Source of the DNA: Nepenthes gracilis
Taxonomy: Eukaryota > Streptophyta > Magnoliopsida > Caryophyllales > Nepenthaceae
Assembly (NCBI GenBank): GCA_033239525.1
Contig: BSYO01000006.1
Coordinates: 19,926,175 to 19,990,174, forward strand
Direction of reading: 5' to 3'
Length of the DNA: 64,000 nt
Shown: piece by piece, positions 25,440 through 37,800 of the stretch
Numbering within the stretch: the first letter of the stretch is position 1
Layout of the letters: each line of letters starts with the position of its first letter
The notes under the pieces: model-generated
Told to the model about the DNA's origin: nothing
The model's input: the letters and a program-made list of their open reading frames with translations, nothing else
Databases searched by the model: none
Made by a program: the position numbers and the translations under genes

Positions 25440-25910
25440 AATTATGGTGGCATATGATATCCCAACTCATTGTTTAGTCATTGGTCGGCGATACCTTAGG
25501 TCATTGCCATTGCTCGCCAGATGGCACATCGATCACCTTAATCACTGAATGACATATGATATTTTAAGCCTTGATCATCGATTATCAGCCGTTGACATCA
25601 TTGACCCTATCACACATCAAATAGACGGTAAAATCTCTGTCCATCACTATCGTTTGTTGACCGACATACTTCTACTCGGACTAAAGGCTTGCCAATGCCC
25701 TAACCACCATTGCCTACCGCTAGCTAATGACATCCCTAACCTTACCATCAATTACTTTTTCGGCAACACCTTGAACTTCATCAGCCACTAGACTGCTCAC
25801 CTCAACCTCGTCCTGCTAGTTATCAATGATGGTTGCTGGTTGCCAATATCCCAACCATGCTGTTGGACATTGATTGATGGCATCCCTAATTCAATTGCTA
25901 AGACAAAATA
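25440..25910. other. GC-richer fragment of unknown origin
   Basis: This patch of near-balanced base composition sits in AT-rich DNA and contains an 80-codon open frame (25549-25791) without a recognisable domain. Short words such as gatggcatccctaa and ttgattgatggc recur inside it, suggesting old repeat material. I cannot assign it. Confidence 0.3.
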
Positions 25911-27628
25911 TGAATATATTAAATACTAAACATCAATAAATTTTAAAATTTTTACTGTAAAATATCACCGTTGTTGGAAAATATTACCATGATCAATAAC
26001 AGAAAACTTCTAGTGTTATTGATTGATTCATATGATACTTTACTTTTTCATATACGTATTTTTTGAAATATATTTTTATTAATATACATTTGTGATACCT
26101 TAAGACTTTATTATCCATTTATAATAATTTATTAATATATAAATAGATAAAATCATACAATAAAATAAATATAATGATAGTAATTGAAGAGTGAATGTGC
26201 AACATTATATTTTATATTTAATATTTACTCAGTTGTGCGGGGAAGGGAAGCTGGCAGAAGGCACAAGTCATTTTTAATTTTACTCCAATCAAATGCTTGC
26301 TCTAGCCATGCTTCTCCTCATCCCCTTTGCAAGCCCCGCGTGCCATAAATGATAATATTGGACAAATATGATAAAAATATATATTAATATGAAATTTATT
26401 GATTGAAAAAAATTTAAAAATTAATAAACTAACAAAATAATATTTAGTTAATATATTAATTAATTATTAAATATATAAACTAATATTTTAAATATTAATT
26501 AATATATCAACTAAATATCAAATGTATCGATTGATATATTTTGATATATTATCGATATAGTGATATGTTGTGATATTATTATAGTATTGATAATATTTTA
26601 AAATATTATTCAAATATAATAATTTATAAATATATTTGATGGGAGGCCCGGGGTCGGAGCTTCAATGGTGCAATGCAATCAAATTAACTTCTCCTCCATT
26701 GTATTGATTCACATAATTAATAAATATAAATTAAAATTTTTTTTCTAAGGTATAATACTCATTCATGATGGGAGAAAAAAGCAATGAGCTGAAACATATA
26801 TGAAATTTACCAATAACATATATAACTGAGCAATTAGGGTTTTGAAGAAATGTCAGTATTTGATAAGACTATGATCAAATATTTAATGGTTTTTTTTTTA
26901 TAAATTATTTGAAATGTTATAAGACTATATTGCATAGATCATCTAGCTAGTCATGAGACATTAAAGTTACTAATGTCCAAGTATAACTTTTTGGCAAAAT
27001 TATTAAATTAGATATACTTTCAATAGATATAATTTAGATAAACTATAATAATAATGTAGCCTATTTACAAGGTTGTACTATAAATTAAATGGGCTTCCAC
27101 ACGTCTTAATGTGGGGTACTTTTAAACCAAAAGGAACCGTTAAATCTCTTATGATTTCGTCCAATAATTTATATTTACTGAATAAACTAAAAATATGATA
27201 ATGGTTTTTTGGGTTTTTTTAAACAGATATATTTTGATATATTATTATTTTTAATTATAAAAAAACTTATTTCATATTTTCTCTTTGACTAGCTTGATAA
27301 AATTTTAAATATACAACTAAATTTATAAAGATTATACATCAAATAAATTAAAGCACATAAAGTAGAAACTCAACTCATAGCAACAAATGCAACCATAATT
27401 ATAAAATTATTATTTTATGAGTTCATAAAATATAAATATAAATATGAATGTTTAATGAATAAATAAATATTTATTTTAATTTATAATTAAATTTATTTAT
27501 ATTTTTAATTTTTATGAGTTAATATTTTATAATAAATAATCTAAAATTATACAAATTAAAAATATAAAAAAAAAAAAAAAAAAAGGCCGGGGGGATGCTA
27601 TGTCCCCTGCCCGGCCCGGCCTACTCTA

Positions 27629-28051
27629 CACGTGACATGTACGAAATGGATAAAAGACTGTCATTTTTTTTATGGGGTGTCCAAATTTTTAGATATTACG
27701 GTGATAACACTGCTTTTTCAATTAGCTTATAAATGTGGGCAATTCAAATTTAAATTTCACCTAAAATAAACTTGATAATTAAATAAAAACTAAGATCGCA
27801 ATATGAATAAATAAAAATTAAAAAAAGGTGAAATATAAAATATAAAATATTTAGGATATTTTCAGGCACCCATGTTGTCGTCTAGGGTCCCATGATAACA
27901 GCCAGCTCCTTCTTCCTCTTCACTCCACCTTTATAAATAAAGTCCCCCTTTCCCTTCGGGGCCATCACATCCATTCCTTTGTTCTAGAGAGAGAAAGAGA
28001 AAGAGAGAGAGAGAGAGAGCAGCTTGTAAGATCATCAGCTTGCAAGTTCAA
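27629..28051 (+). promoter_or_regulatory. Core promoter and 5' UTR of the HD-Zip gene
   Basis: A CACGTG core lies at 27629-27634 in a short GC-rich patch right after a poly-A run. A canonical TATA box, tataaata, is at 27932-27939. Transcription would start near 27965, giving a 5' UTR of about 90 bases that includes a GA microsatellite (about 27987-28019). The ATG at 28052 has the context ttcaaATGGC. Confidence 0.7.
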
Positions 28052-30003
28052 ATGGCAGCAAACTCAGAGCTGTATGCTGGCCTATACACCCAAGCAGAAC
28101 CACAAAGAGGTAAGCTCGTATACACGCCACAATCTTGACGCTTCCACTATATAACTTGAAGTTCTTACAATTGGCAGTTCGTCTGTTGCTTGAAATCAAT
28201 CAAAACCTAACTTTCAACTCTCGACTGCGACTTTGAACTTTCTCGAGGGAGGAGGAATTGAGGCGTCTAGAAAGAAAACACTTTGTTTAAAAAGCATACT
28301 GATACAGAATCATATTCCAAAACTGTCCGTATTCTATTCAAATTAATCAGTGTCTCGGTGTTTGATTTGTTGCAGTCAGGAATGCTGGTGAATTAGGTGA
28401 AGGTAGGGAAAGAGAGGGATTCGAGATATATAATCAATCATCCTTTCTTCTCCTTTAACTTTTTTTTCCTCTTTTTAAATATGCAAATCTTGATCAAATC
28501 CCTCTTATTAGTTGAGGACGAAGGTAGATTATACATGAGAAGAATGCCTTAATGATATCTGTTTCAGGGGAGTGGAAACCACGGCGCAGTCGGAAGAAGA
28601 ACAAGGTCTCAGGGAGCGGGAGCAGCGGCGGCGTTGGGAAAAAGAGGAAGCTTAGGGCGGAGCAAGCTATGTTGCTAGAGCAAAGTTTTGGGTTTGAGCA
28701 TAAGTTGGCTTCAGAAAGGAAGGATCGTTTAGCCATGGAGCTAGGGTTAGAGCCTCGGCAAGTCGCTGTCTGGTTTCAGAATAGAAGGGCTCGTTGGAAG
28801 AGCAGTAAACTCGGGGAGGAATACTCTAAGTTAAGAGCTCAACACGATAGTGCTGTTCTTGAAAAATGCCGCCTTGAAGCTGAGGTATATTTTTCTTTCC
28901 CAGAGTCATGCATGAAATTTTTACTTCTGTGATATTCTACGTATTAAATTAGCTCAATTGTAGGAGTATTAAACTATAACGTTATTTACTAACTTAACAA
29001 ATATTAAACGGATAATAATTTCTTTTGGGTTAAACATTTTTCTATAAAGAGAAAATAAAAGAGAAAAAGAAGCAAAAAGGATAATTAATTCAGAAGGAAT
29101 TATTTATTTAAATTGATTTTAGTTATTTTTGAAAATTAATATATATACATAGTATAATGTTAATATTCTTTTAAAAATTTTCATATAATTGAATGCAAGT
29201 TTTTAAAAATAATTATATTACACTGGTTTCATTTTATACAAACAAATCAAATTGGAGGACCATTTAAGGGTTCTTCTGCCCTAATTTTCCCAAACTTTAT
29301 TCCACCAGAAGGCTGCCTGAAATGCCAACATCGTGTGATGTCCGTACATCCTGCGTAAGGCTGTCTGGTGGGGGGGCTACTGGGCGAACGTGGGCCATTA
29401 AATGGCTAACACGTGGCATGTCCGCCGGGCAATGACCTCCCACCAGGTAGTCCCTAGTACATACCGGTGACAATTAATTACTCACTTTATGAGGAGATCA
29501 AATTAACGCTAAGCTTGCATTACAAAAATCTCCCCAAATTTTGAGGGCTTTTTTTTTTTTTTTTATCAAATGGCAAGGCAAGTTAATTTTAAAATAGATC
29601 TGGGTTTTTCTCAATTATTTGTTAGCAAATTTATTTTTAATTTGTCATTGTTAAATTATGAAGTCAAGGTTTTGATCTGACAGTATAGAAATATTAAAAT
29701 ATTATGAATATATTTTCTTACCATTACGTAATCATTTAAGTATTTCTAATCTTTGACATTTGTATTTTTTAGGTCTCTAAGATGAAAGACCAACTCAATG
29801 ACGCACAAAAAGAAATTCAAAGGCTATCAGAACGATTTGATAATTTCTCGAGCAGCAGTCAGAATTCTTCTTTGACGATGCATGCCATGGATTCTCAATT
29901 GCTTGGAGAATTTGCGCCAGAAAACTTTGAAAGCTTGTTCTATACGATGGACAACTCATACATTTCTAGCATCGAATCGACGAATATCTACAATCTGGAG
30001 TGA
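28052..30003 (+). CDS. HB40: HD-Zip class I transcription factor, ATHB-21/40/53 clade
   Basis: Exons 28052-28109, 28568-28884 and 29773-30003 join in frame to give 201 residues, with consensus donors GTAAGC and GTATAT and acceptors TTTCAG and TTTTAG. A basic stretch (25-49) leads into the homeodomain, about residues 43-98, with helix 3 [10 protein letters not shown] (88-97). The leucine zipper follows with heptad positions L101, L108, A115, L122, M129, A136 and L143. The wording [12 protein letters not shown] and [14 protein letters not shown] places it in the ATHB-21/40/53 group. Length fits the family (ATHB-40 is slightly over 210 residues). The protein acts in the nucleus as a dimer on CAATNATTG-type sites. 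In Arabidopsis this group promotes ABA accumulation in axillary buds and so restrains branching. A possible extra 27-nt exon at 28376-28402 would keep the frame. The exact orthologue within the clade rests on synteny. Confidence 0.93.
29270..29470. promoter_or_regulatory. GC-rich patch with G-box and TCP-like site in HD-Zip intron 2
   Basis: Inside the 888-bp AT-rich second intron, about 200 bases are GC-rich. They carry CACGTG at 29410-29415 (aacacgtggca) and GTGGGCCA at 29390-29397, which matches the TCP consensus GTGGNCCC at seven of eight positions. The combination resembles the upstream cluster at 24735. It could be an intronic enhancer or a small insertion. Function is not shown by sequence alone. 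Confidence 0.35.
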
Positions 30004-32000
30004 GATTAATTACCCCCTGGCTAGTAACAACAATTAAGCATGTAGATGTGATAAGTAATTAGCCATTGGAATGAAGTAAAACACCCAATATTACTAGCCA
30101 TGTTGTGTGTTAATTCCTTGTTCACAAGTGTAATTTCCAATAAGATGTAATTATCATTGGCTAGTTAGTATGTTATTTGCATATTGCATATTTCTAATCA
30201 ACTTAAAAATAAGTCCATATTTTGACTTCATTTTGGGTAGATTATAACGAATGTATGATATATTATATATTTTGTGACAATGTCTACAACAGTGTTGAAT
30301 ATTAATTTTTAGAACCAAAATTATTTATTTTTTTAAAATAATTCTAAAATATTTATACATATGCTGAGAAATTAATATATAAAGTTTTATTATTTATAAA
30401 AAAAAACAAGTAAATTCAACAAAAAAAAAGATATAGTGAAGATTGAAAGGTGGTTTAAATAAAATAGGACAAAAAAAAGCAATGCATTGTCCATCCACCC
30501 ACAAGATATTCATTATATATTGAATTTATTAAAATTTAAAAAAATAAAAAATTTAAAATAAATTTTATTTACCAACGATATAAAAAAGTTCTAAATAAAA
30601 TAATTAATATTTCTTAAAAATAGGACGACTTCCCCGTATTTAACTATTTCTAATTTAAATTTCTGTCCCAGTTCCATGAATTGGCATCCTCCAAAAGCTA
30701 AAATGGCATTGATGACGATGATGGAAGTACGGATCTCGTTAAACAAAGAACGAAAAAACAATTAAATATCACACGTTACTTTACAGTTTTAATTAATTAA
30801 TAAAGATATACCTCTTATGTATTTTAATAATAATTAAAATTTATTATTTATTCGTAATTATTTTTTTATATGTTAATAATAATAATAATATCACAGAACA
30901 GAACATTATTATCGTATAATATCTCAGCATTAGATGGGTTTAGTTTGGACACGCAGGCGTCCGTACACTCTGATTTAAATATAGTATATACAAAGATTGC
31001 AGCTGATGTCATTCATGACGATCCTCTGCTAAGGGTAATGGGTAGGGCCAGCGAATTTTGCTTAAATATGATTCGAAACTTTCATAATATTAAATTAACC
31101 ACACTGCATTTTACGTTAATATCTCGATATAAGAATAATTAGACATGGTGCCATTGATAAATACGCTGACCTAACAACGTTGAAATATATTTATTGAAAA
31201 AAATCTGATTAATAATGTATAATAAGTTATATGATATAAATTAATCTTATCGTATTAAAGTGTTGAGTGCGTATTAATGTGCCACGGGAATATCACATAT
31301 TTATAAAAGTTAGGCATTTTTGTACAGGTTAGTATCTACGGGTGAAATCAAATTGAAATTGATCTAATTCTATAAAATATAATTGGAGATTTTTTATCAC
31401 CCAAAAAATATGAAAATTAAATAAAATATGTTTTTTTTTTTTTTTATAATAGGCTAATATCTTGTTAATTTGTTACCCGGGTAGTTGATATTTTTCGTTA
31501 ATTTCATTCCATTAAAAAAATTATCAAATTATAATAAAAGAAAATCTAAACTAATGTTTATTTTTGTTAATTTCTTACAAAAATATAAATTTAACGGATA
31601 AATAAGTTTTTGTTTAAAAAAATGTCACAATGACCCCTTTACATGTATATAAATTTTTTCTTGGTAAATCAAAGTTTGATACTTATGAAAATATGTATAT
31701 AAATTTATTTTTATAAATAATTAATTGATAAATAAATATGATCATAAAAATTTTAAAATTACATATTTTATCTTATTAGAGAATTATTAGGTGTGGTATC
31801 AGAGAGATGGTTAAATTGTTGCACTTTTTAATTAATTGATTACTATGATGAAAATTCATAAATTGATTTATGTTTACGATAATTTTGCAGATTCTATGGA
31901 ATTTTCATTAATTTGTGTGATAATTATTAAATGGATCACAATATTTATTAAATTTATATTTTTCATAAATTATAATATCTTTTGAATTTATGATACATTT
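30004..32000. other. HD-Zip 3' UTR and AT-rich intergenic DNA
   Basis: The first 150-200 bases are likely 3' UTR, with possible polyadenylation signals such as ccaataagatg near 30138. The rest is AT-rich. A tggtatcagagagatgg at about 31794 resembles a Copia primer binding site (initiator tRNA-Met), but no LTR or gag flanks it. The open frame at 30870-31142 has no recognisable motif. Confidence 0.45.
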
Positions 32001-32435
32001 TGTTGGGCCCCGAACTAACGCCCGTGAGCTTTTTAAGTTCAGCCCAACTGCGCAGGGAATTTACGTGGTGCCCAACTAGCGGAAGACAACGGGCATCCTA
32101 CAGCGCATTAATAAGTTGCCAGAAAACAGACAGGAGAGAGAAAAAACCAGCCAACGGAGAATCGCCAAACGTCGCGACAACGGCTGGTGGCGCCTCGCAG
32201 CACGGCCCACCAATCCTAACTCAAGGCGAGACCGGGCGTGGTCGGGAGCGCTCGGGGCTGCCGCACCGTTAACGAGACCCGGACCCCTCATCCCGACGCT
32301 AACAACGATGTCGAAACCCGGAGGCCCCCTAACTGCATAACAACCGCTGACCCGGATACAACATCAAGGGCGTCGTTTGAAAAAACGGCGAGAAGCCTAG
32401 TGTCACTTTCCTACCTCCCTTCCGAAACAAAGAGA

Positions 32436-33900
32436 ATGGTGAACACTAGAGCACAAGTTAGCGCTCCAGCAATGAATGTCGTCGCTCACAACAAGGATCC
32501 CCCCACCGGGAGTCACGCAGATGCCCGTCCGGAGCTCGACGTCCACCTCTTGGCCGCGGATGTGGGCAACATAAAGCTAGTACTCCATGCCCTGTGCGAT
32601 AAAACGGGAACTTGGCCGGGGGCTGCCCCCCAGGGTCTCAAGCGTCCTCCTCCCAAAGGAGGAAACGTCGCGCGGCGGCCCTCAGGAGAGAATCCAACTA
32701 ACCTGACGATGCTGCGCCCCAGGCGATCCCCAACTGAATTGACCCTTACGAAGCTGAAAGCCATCCCGACCGCAGCGATCGGGGGGAGAGCCCTGAGTAG
32801 CGTAACCCCCGCAACTTGCGCGGCCGCTGGAGATCGACTGCATCTTCAGGACCACACGGAGCTCCGCAATGTCATCAACGCGCAGAGAGGCGCTACCGAC
32901 CCATCGATGGAGGAGAAAGTTAAGGTGTTGTGGGACATCCTGCACAAGGAGAGGCCCACGCGATCCTCCACTGACCTTCGGAGATCACCCTTTGCCATGG
33001 ATCTATGGACCCAGCCGTTGCCGAATAAGTTCAAGATGCTCGTCCTGAAGAGGTACAATGGAAGCAAGGATCTGATGGACCATCTCAATTGCTTCCGTAC
33101 CCATTTGTCCCTACAGGGAGCGAGCGAGGCCCCGATGTGCCAGTGCTTTCTCGTCACCCTCAGGGGAACGCGTTCCTCTGGTTCTATGGTCTCCCTCCGA
33201 ATTCCATACACTTGTTCGATGAGCTAGCTGACAGTTTCTTGAGCCAGTTTGCCTCTAGCCGAAGAGAGGAAAGACAACCGTGGCACTTGGTCCGCCTCCG
33301 CTAGAGATCGGACGAAAGCCTGAAGCGGTTCCTCAACCATTTCATCACCGAGGCACGACGGATCTCCCAGCTCTCTGACGAGCTGAAACTCAATGCTTTC
33401 GTCGCCACGCTAGCAGCGGGGGATTTCTTTAAGTACATGTCGCACCAACGCCCTCAAACCTTCCGGGAGGCCGAGGCCATTGCTAGGGCTTACATCCCGG
33501 CCAAAGAGGCCAATGAGGCGAAGCGCCCTGAGCGAGTGGACCGGCCCCCAAAATCCACCGGACTTACTGGCGGGCGGAAGAGGGATAGCGACAGCCACCT
33601 CTTCCCGGAGTGCCGCAAGCAGCCGAGGCCTCCGCTAGGACCTGGGAAGGACCATGGATGGACATCCCTGACTCTCCTAAACGACATTTGCACCAACATC
33701 CTGATGCAGATCCAGGACGAAAAGTTCTTCAAGTGATTGAAAATGCCGAAAGGTTCCAGCGGCAATGATCAGACCAAATACTGCCAATACCACCGTTGCC
33801 TAGGACATTCGACTGAGAACTGCCGGACCCTGCAGCAGGAGATAGAGAACCTGATCCGTCGCGGACACCTTAAACGGTTCATGAAGAGTTCGGGGCAGGG
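32436..33900 (+). pseudogene. Tat-type gag remnant
   Basis: The reading starts with MVNTRAQ at 32436, runs in one frame to about 33170, shifts to another frame with WFYGLPPNSIHLFDELADSF, hits a TAG at 33302-33304, and continues through ESLKRFLNHFITEARRISQL to about 33560. The typical gag pattern of conserved aromatic and leucine residues is clear. A further frame at 33737-34165 holds the zinc knuckle CQYHRCLGHSTENC followed by LIRRGHLKRFM, typical of Tat gag. Gag would form the particle and bind RNA. At least one frameshift and one stop make it non-functional. Confidence 0.8.
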
Positions 33901-34159
33901 ACCCGCAACCTCAGATGGAGAGGCCAGCGAGCCACCGAGGGACCGCACGGTCGTCGGTGTGGTCAATATGATCTCCGCTACAGCCGCCGGGGACACCTGG
34001 CAAAGGGAGTCGAGGCTAACTTCCAACAATAAGCGGGCAAGGATAGGGGATAGGAGTGATATCATTAGCTTTAGCAGTGACGATATGGCCCATGTAACCT
34101 CCCCTATACTGATCCCCTCGTTGTATCCGCCCTCTTTTCAGATGGTAAGGTTGACTACC

Positions 34160-34500
34160 AGTTGAAATGAGTTTTCATTGATAATGAAAGTTCGCAGAAT
34201 TTACTGTATCTCAGCGCTTTCTTTAAGCTTAGATTGAGGCAAAGCTAGATAAAAGCCGCCGGCGGACCCTTATATGGCTTGGATAATGAACCGATCCCCA
34301 TACAAGGGATAGTCCTGCTGAAAGTTACTATAGGAACCCACCCGCGCTCTGTGACGCGGGAGTTGGCGTTTCTCGTCATTGACCTACAATTTGTCTACAA
34401 CGCCATATTGGGCAGACTTTTCCTCACGACCTTTGGAACCTTGACATCGATCCCACACCTAAAGGTGAAGTTCCTCACCCCATGGGTGTGGGAGAAGTGC
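34160..34500 (+). pseudogene. Tat-type aspartic protease remnant
   Basis: The frame reads FIDNESSQNLLYLSAF at about 34172-34220, which matches the DNGSS-type active site of Tat proteases with Glu for Gly. A TAG follows near 34246, and then GGPLYGLDNEPIPIQG. The clean frame 34279-34647 continues with TIGTHPRSVTRELAFLVID and NAILGR, the C-terminal half of the family pattern. Mutations in and after the active site make activity impossible. Confidence 0.7.
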
Positions 34501-34879
34501 TTGGAGACCAGGAGATGGGACGAACGTGCTATCTATCCCAAATTAGTCTCGCGGCGCCATACCGCCCGGACGAAGATCTTGACCTCCGCGACGAAACCCT
34601 GCTACAGCAAGCCCAATCGGGATAGGCTACTGAAGCGGTCCCTTTGAATCTTTTTAAGCTAGAAAGGTGCGTCCACGTGGGCAAATCCTCCAACCCATGG
34701 AACGAGACCGGCTGATTACCTTCCTTAGGGCCAACTCCAACGTGTTCGCCTGGATTCTAGCTGACATGCCTGAGATACCGACCAAGTAATCATCCACAAG
34801 TTAGGCCTTGACTCGAGCCAAAAATCCGTCCGGTAGAAGCGCAGAACTACTTTGTCGAGAAGTTGATCACCATAAGAGA

Positions 34880-35560
34880 AGAGGTGAGAAGACTCCTGGA
34901 CGCCGAGTTCATCCGAGAGGTCCAACATCCGGAGTGGTTATCCAACGTCGTGCTAGTAAAGAAGAACAATGGCAAGTAGCGAATGTGTGTCGACTTCACC
35001 GACGTAAATAAGGCTTGCTCCAAAGACAGTTTTCCTCTCCCCAGGATCAATCAACTCGTGGACTCCATGTCCGGACACGAACTCCTGAGCTTCATGGACA
35101 TGTATTTCGGCTACAACCAGATTCAGATGCTCCCAGAGGACGAGGAGCAAACCTCATTTATGACTGACCAAGGGACATACTACTATAAGGTGATACCTTT
35201 TGGCCTCAAGAATGTTGGCGCGACTTATCAGCGCTTGGTAAACAAGATGTTCGAGGCCCAAATTGGAAGAAACATGAAAGTGTACGTCGACGATATGCTC
35301 GTAAAAAGGAAAGTCACCCACGACCATATCAGCGACCTAGAGGAGACATTTCAGGTCCTCCGGCGGCACGGGATGAAGCTCAATCCCACCAAGTGCGCCT
35401 TTAGAGTAACCTCAGGAAAGTTTCTGGGCTTCATTGTGTCCCAGTGTGGCATTGAAGCCAACCCAGAGAAGATCAAGGCCATCCTTGACCTGAATCCCGC
35501 AGACGATAAAAGAAGTGCAAAACTCACCGGACGAATAGCGGCCTTTTCATGATTCCTCGC
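34880..35560 (+). pseudogene. Tat-type reverse transcriptase remnant
   Basis: A first part reads FIREVQHPEWLSNVVLVKK and is cut by a TAG at 34978-34980, where Trp is usual, just before RMCVDFTDVNKACSKD. The frame 34983-35552 then covers the palm with FPLPRINQLVD, FMDMYFGYNQI, PFGLKNVGATYQRLVN and the catalytic YVDD at 35283-35294. It continues to TKCAFRVTSGKFLGF, typical of gypsy-type RT. The domain is otherwise well preserved, so the element is younger than the Copia remnant at 39.5 kb. Confidence 0.88.
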
Positions 35561-35569
35561 CAAGTCAGT

Positions 35570-36540
35570 AGAGAAGTATCTGCATTTGTTCAAGGCACTA
35601 AGCGGCACTAAATCACTGGGGTTTAGGTGGACCAATGAATGTGACGAAGCTTTCAAAGAGTTGAAGACATACCTCGCCACCCACCACTCCTGAGCTCGCT
35701 GCGCGAGGGCGAGGACCTTTACCTCTACTTGGCTACGTCAGCAGCGGCCCTCAACTCCGTGCTAGTCGGGGAGCACGAGGGAGTACAGTAGCTGGTGTAC
35801 TACGTAAGCCGGGTGCTGACGGATGTGGAGGCCCGCTATCCGCACGCTGAAAAGATGGCACTCGCCCTCATCTATTCGACGTGGAAGCTACGGCCCTACT
35901 TCCAGTCGCACCGGATCGTCGTACTGACCGATCAACCGCTGAAATCAATCCTGTAGAAACCGGAGACGTCCGAGTGGTTATCAAGTGGGCCGTCAAACTA
36001 GGAGAGTTCGATGTAGAGTTCCGACCCCGGCCAGCCGTGAAGGAATAGGCCCTGGCCGATTTTATTGTTGAAGCAACGACCCTAGCTCCGGAAGATGCCA
36101 ACAACCCTGGAAATGCGAAAGACCACGGCCCTCCAGTGTAGACCCTAAATGTGAATGGGTCGTCCACCCAGGCAGGCAGCGAAGCCAAAGTCGCGCTAAA
36201 GACGCAAGAGGGCACGAAGATTACGTACTCTGTCGCGCTAACCTTCCTGGCCACCAACAATGTGGCAGAGTACGAGGCCCTCCTCGCAGGCCTGCACCTA
36301 GCCAAGGAATGTTCCATGAAGTCATTGGTCGTGTACAGCGATTCCGAGCTTGTGGTCAACCAGGTACAGGGGAACTTCGACTCGTCAAACCCACAACTCG
36401 TGAGGTACTTGGTGAAAGTGAAGACCCTAATCCTTGAATTCGACCGATTCGTGATCAAGCACATCCCCAGGTCCGATAACGAGAGGGCTGACCGACTAGC
36501 CCAGGATGCAGCTACCGGATCCCCAAAACAGTACTCCATG
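35570..36540 (+). pseudogene. Tat-type RNase H and additional archaeal-type RNase H
   Basis: The first RNase H is read in pieces from about 35580 (RWTNECDEAFKELK, then YLYLATSAAALNSVLVGEHEG and ARYPHAEKMALALIYSTWKLRPYFQ) and is broken by frameshifts and stops. The second domain is in the frame 36151-36627. It has NNVAEYEALLAGLHLAKE, VYSDSELVVNQVQG and NERADRLAQDA, carrying the Asp and Glu residues of archaeal-type RNase H. The pairing supports the Tat assignment. Confidence 0.82.
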
Positions 36541-36699
36541 GAACCAAGAAAGACTATGGGTCGACGCAGGAGGCAATTGGATCACGCCGTACGTGAAATA
36601 CCTGACCGAGGGAACCCTCCCCGATGATGCCAACGAGGCCAAGCGGATTAAGAAGACAGCAGGTTGGTACACGCTCCTCAGCAGAAGGCTATATAGGCA

Positions 36700-37800
36700 G
36701 GGATACTCTACTCCTCTCCTGAAGTGCCTTACTCCAGAAGAAGCCGAGTACGCTCTGAGCAAGGTACACCTGGGATTATGTGGCTCGCACATCGGGGGCA
36801 AGAACCTCATGTTCAAGGTCTTGCGTCAAGGGTTCTATTGGCCGACCATGAAGCGGGATGCTATGGAGTTCGTCAGAAAGTGAGAGTTGCCAGGTCCACG
36901 GCCCCATGACACATTAGTTGCATACGGAGTTGCACTGCCTCCAATCCTCGTGGCCATTCGCGCAATGGGGACTCGATATCCTTGGACCGTTACCTTTGGC
37001 TTTCGGGCAGAGGACATTCCTGATCGTTGGTATTGATTACTTCACCAAATGGGTAGAAGCTGTCCCTCTGGCCAAGATCACCAAGCAGAACGCGACGAAA
37101 TTCCTCCGTCAGAGTATCATTTGCCACTTTAGGATTCTTGAGGTCGTAATGACCGATAACGGGACCTAGTTCACCGGCAAGCGATTCATGAGGTACTGCC
37201 GCCATCTCTGCATCAAGCTGATCCACACATCCGTGGCCCTTCCCCAGGCCAACGGACAGGTTGAGGTCACCAACCGCACGTTATTGTACAGATTGAAGAC
37301 CAAGTTGGAAGACGCAGGAGGCTCCCGGGTTGAAGAGCTGCCATCCGTACTATGGTCGTATCGGATGACTCGCTGGAGCCCATGAGAGAGACACCCTTCA
37401 ACCTTTGTTTTGGGGTTGAGGCTGTAGTCCCTGTGAAGGTGGGGATGCCAAGCCTGTGGGTCGAGTGTTTCGATCTAACAACCAACTCATAGAGGCTCCG
37501 AGAAAGCCTAGACCTACTCTCAGAGGTTCGAAATGCAACACAACTACGGATCGCGGCCTATCGGCAGCGCGTCGTGCGGTATTACAACAAGTGGGTGAAG
37601 GCATGCCCTCTCGAAGTTGGAGATTTGGTCCTCCGGAGCGTAGAGGCGGCGGGAAAGACCGCGAACAGGAATAAACTCTCCCATGGATGGGAGGGTCCAT
37701 TCCTCGTCTCAGCAATCCTCCGAAGTGGAGTATACAAGCTGCACGCCTAGAATGGCAAACTGGTCCCCCGGACCTGGAACGCGGCCAACTTAAGAAAGTA
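36700..37800 (+). pseudogene. Tat-type integrase remnant
   Basis: A zinc-binding part near 36760-36920 has the spaced His and Cys residues (VHLGLCGSHIGGKNLM, then a stop inside the Cys pair). The catalytic core has QWGLDILGPLP with the first Asp (about 36970), DNGT with the second Asp (about 37155, followed by a TAG), and NGQVEVTNRTLL with the Glu (about 37260). After about 37380 the frame breaks, and the C-terminal part to about 37800 is only patchy. No chromodomain is seen, as usual in Tat. Confidence 0.82.

Noticed and set aside
31790..31812. Copia primer binding site (tggtatcagagagatgg)
   Set aside because: No LTR end directly upstream and no gag downstream. A short match alone is not enough to call an element.
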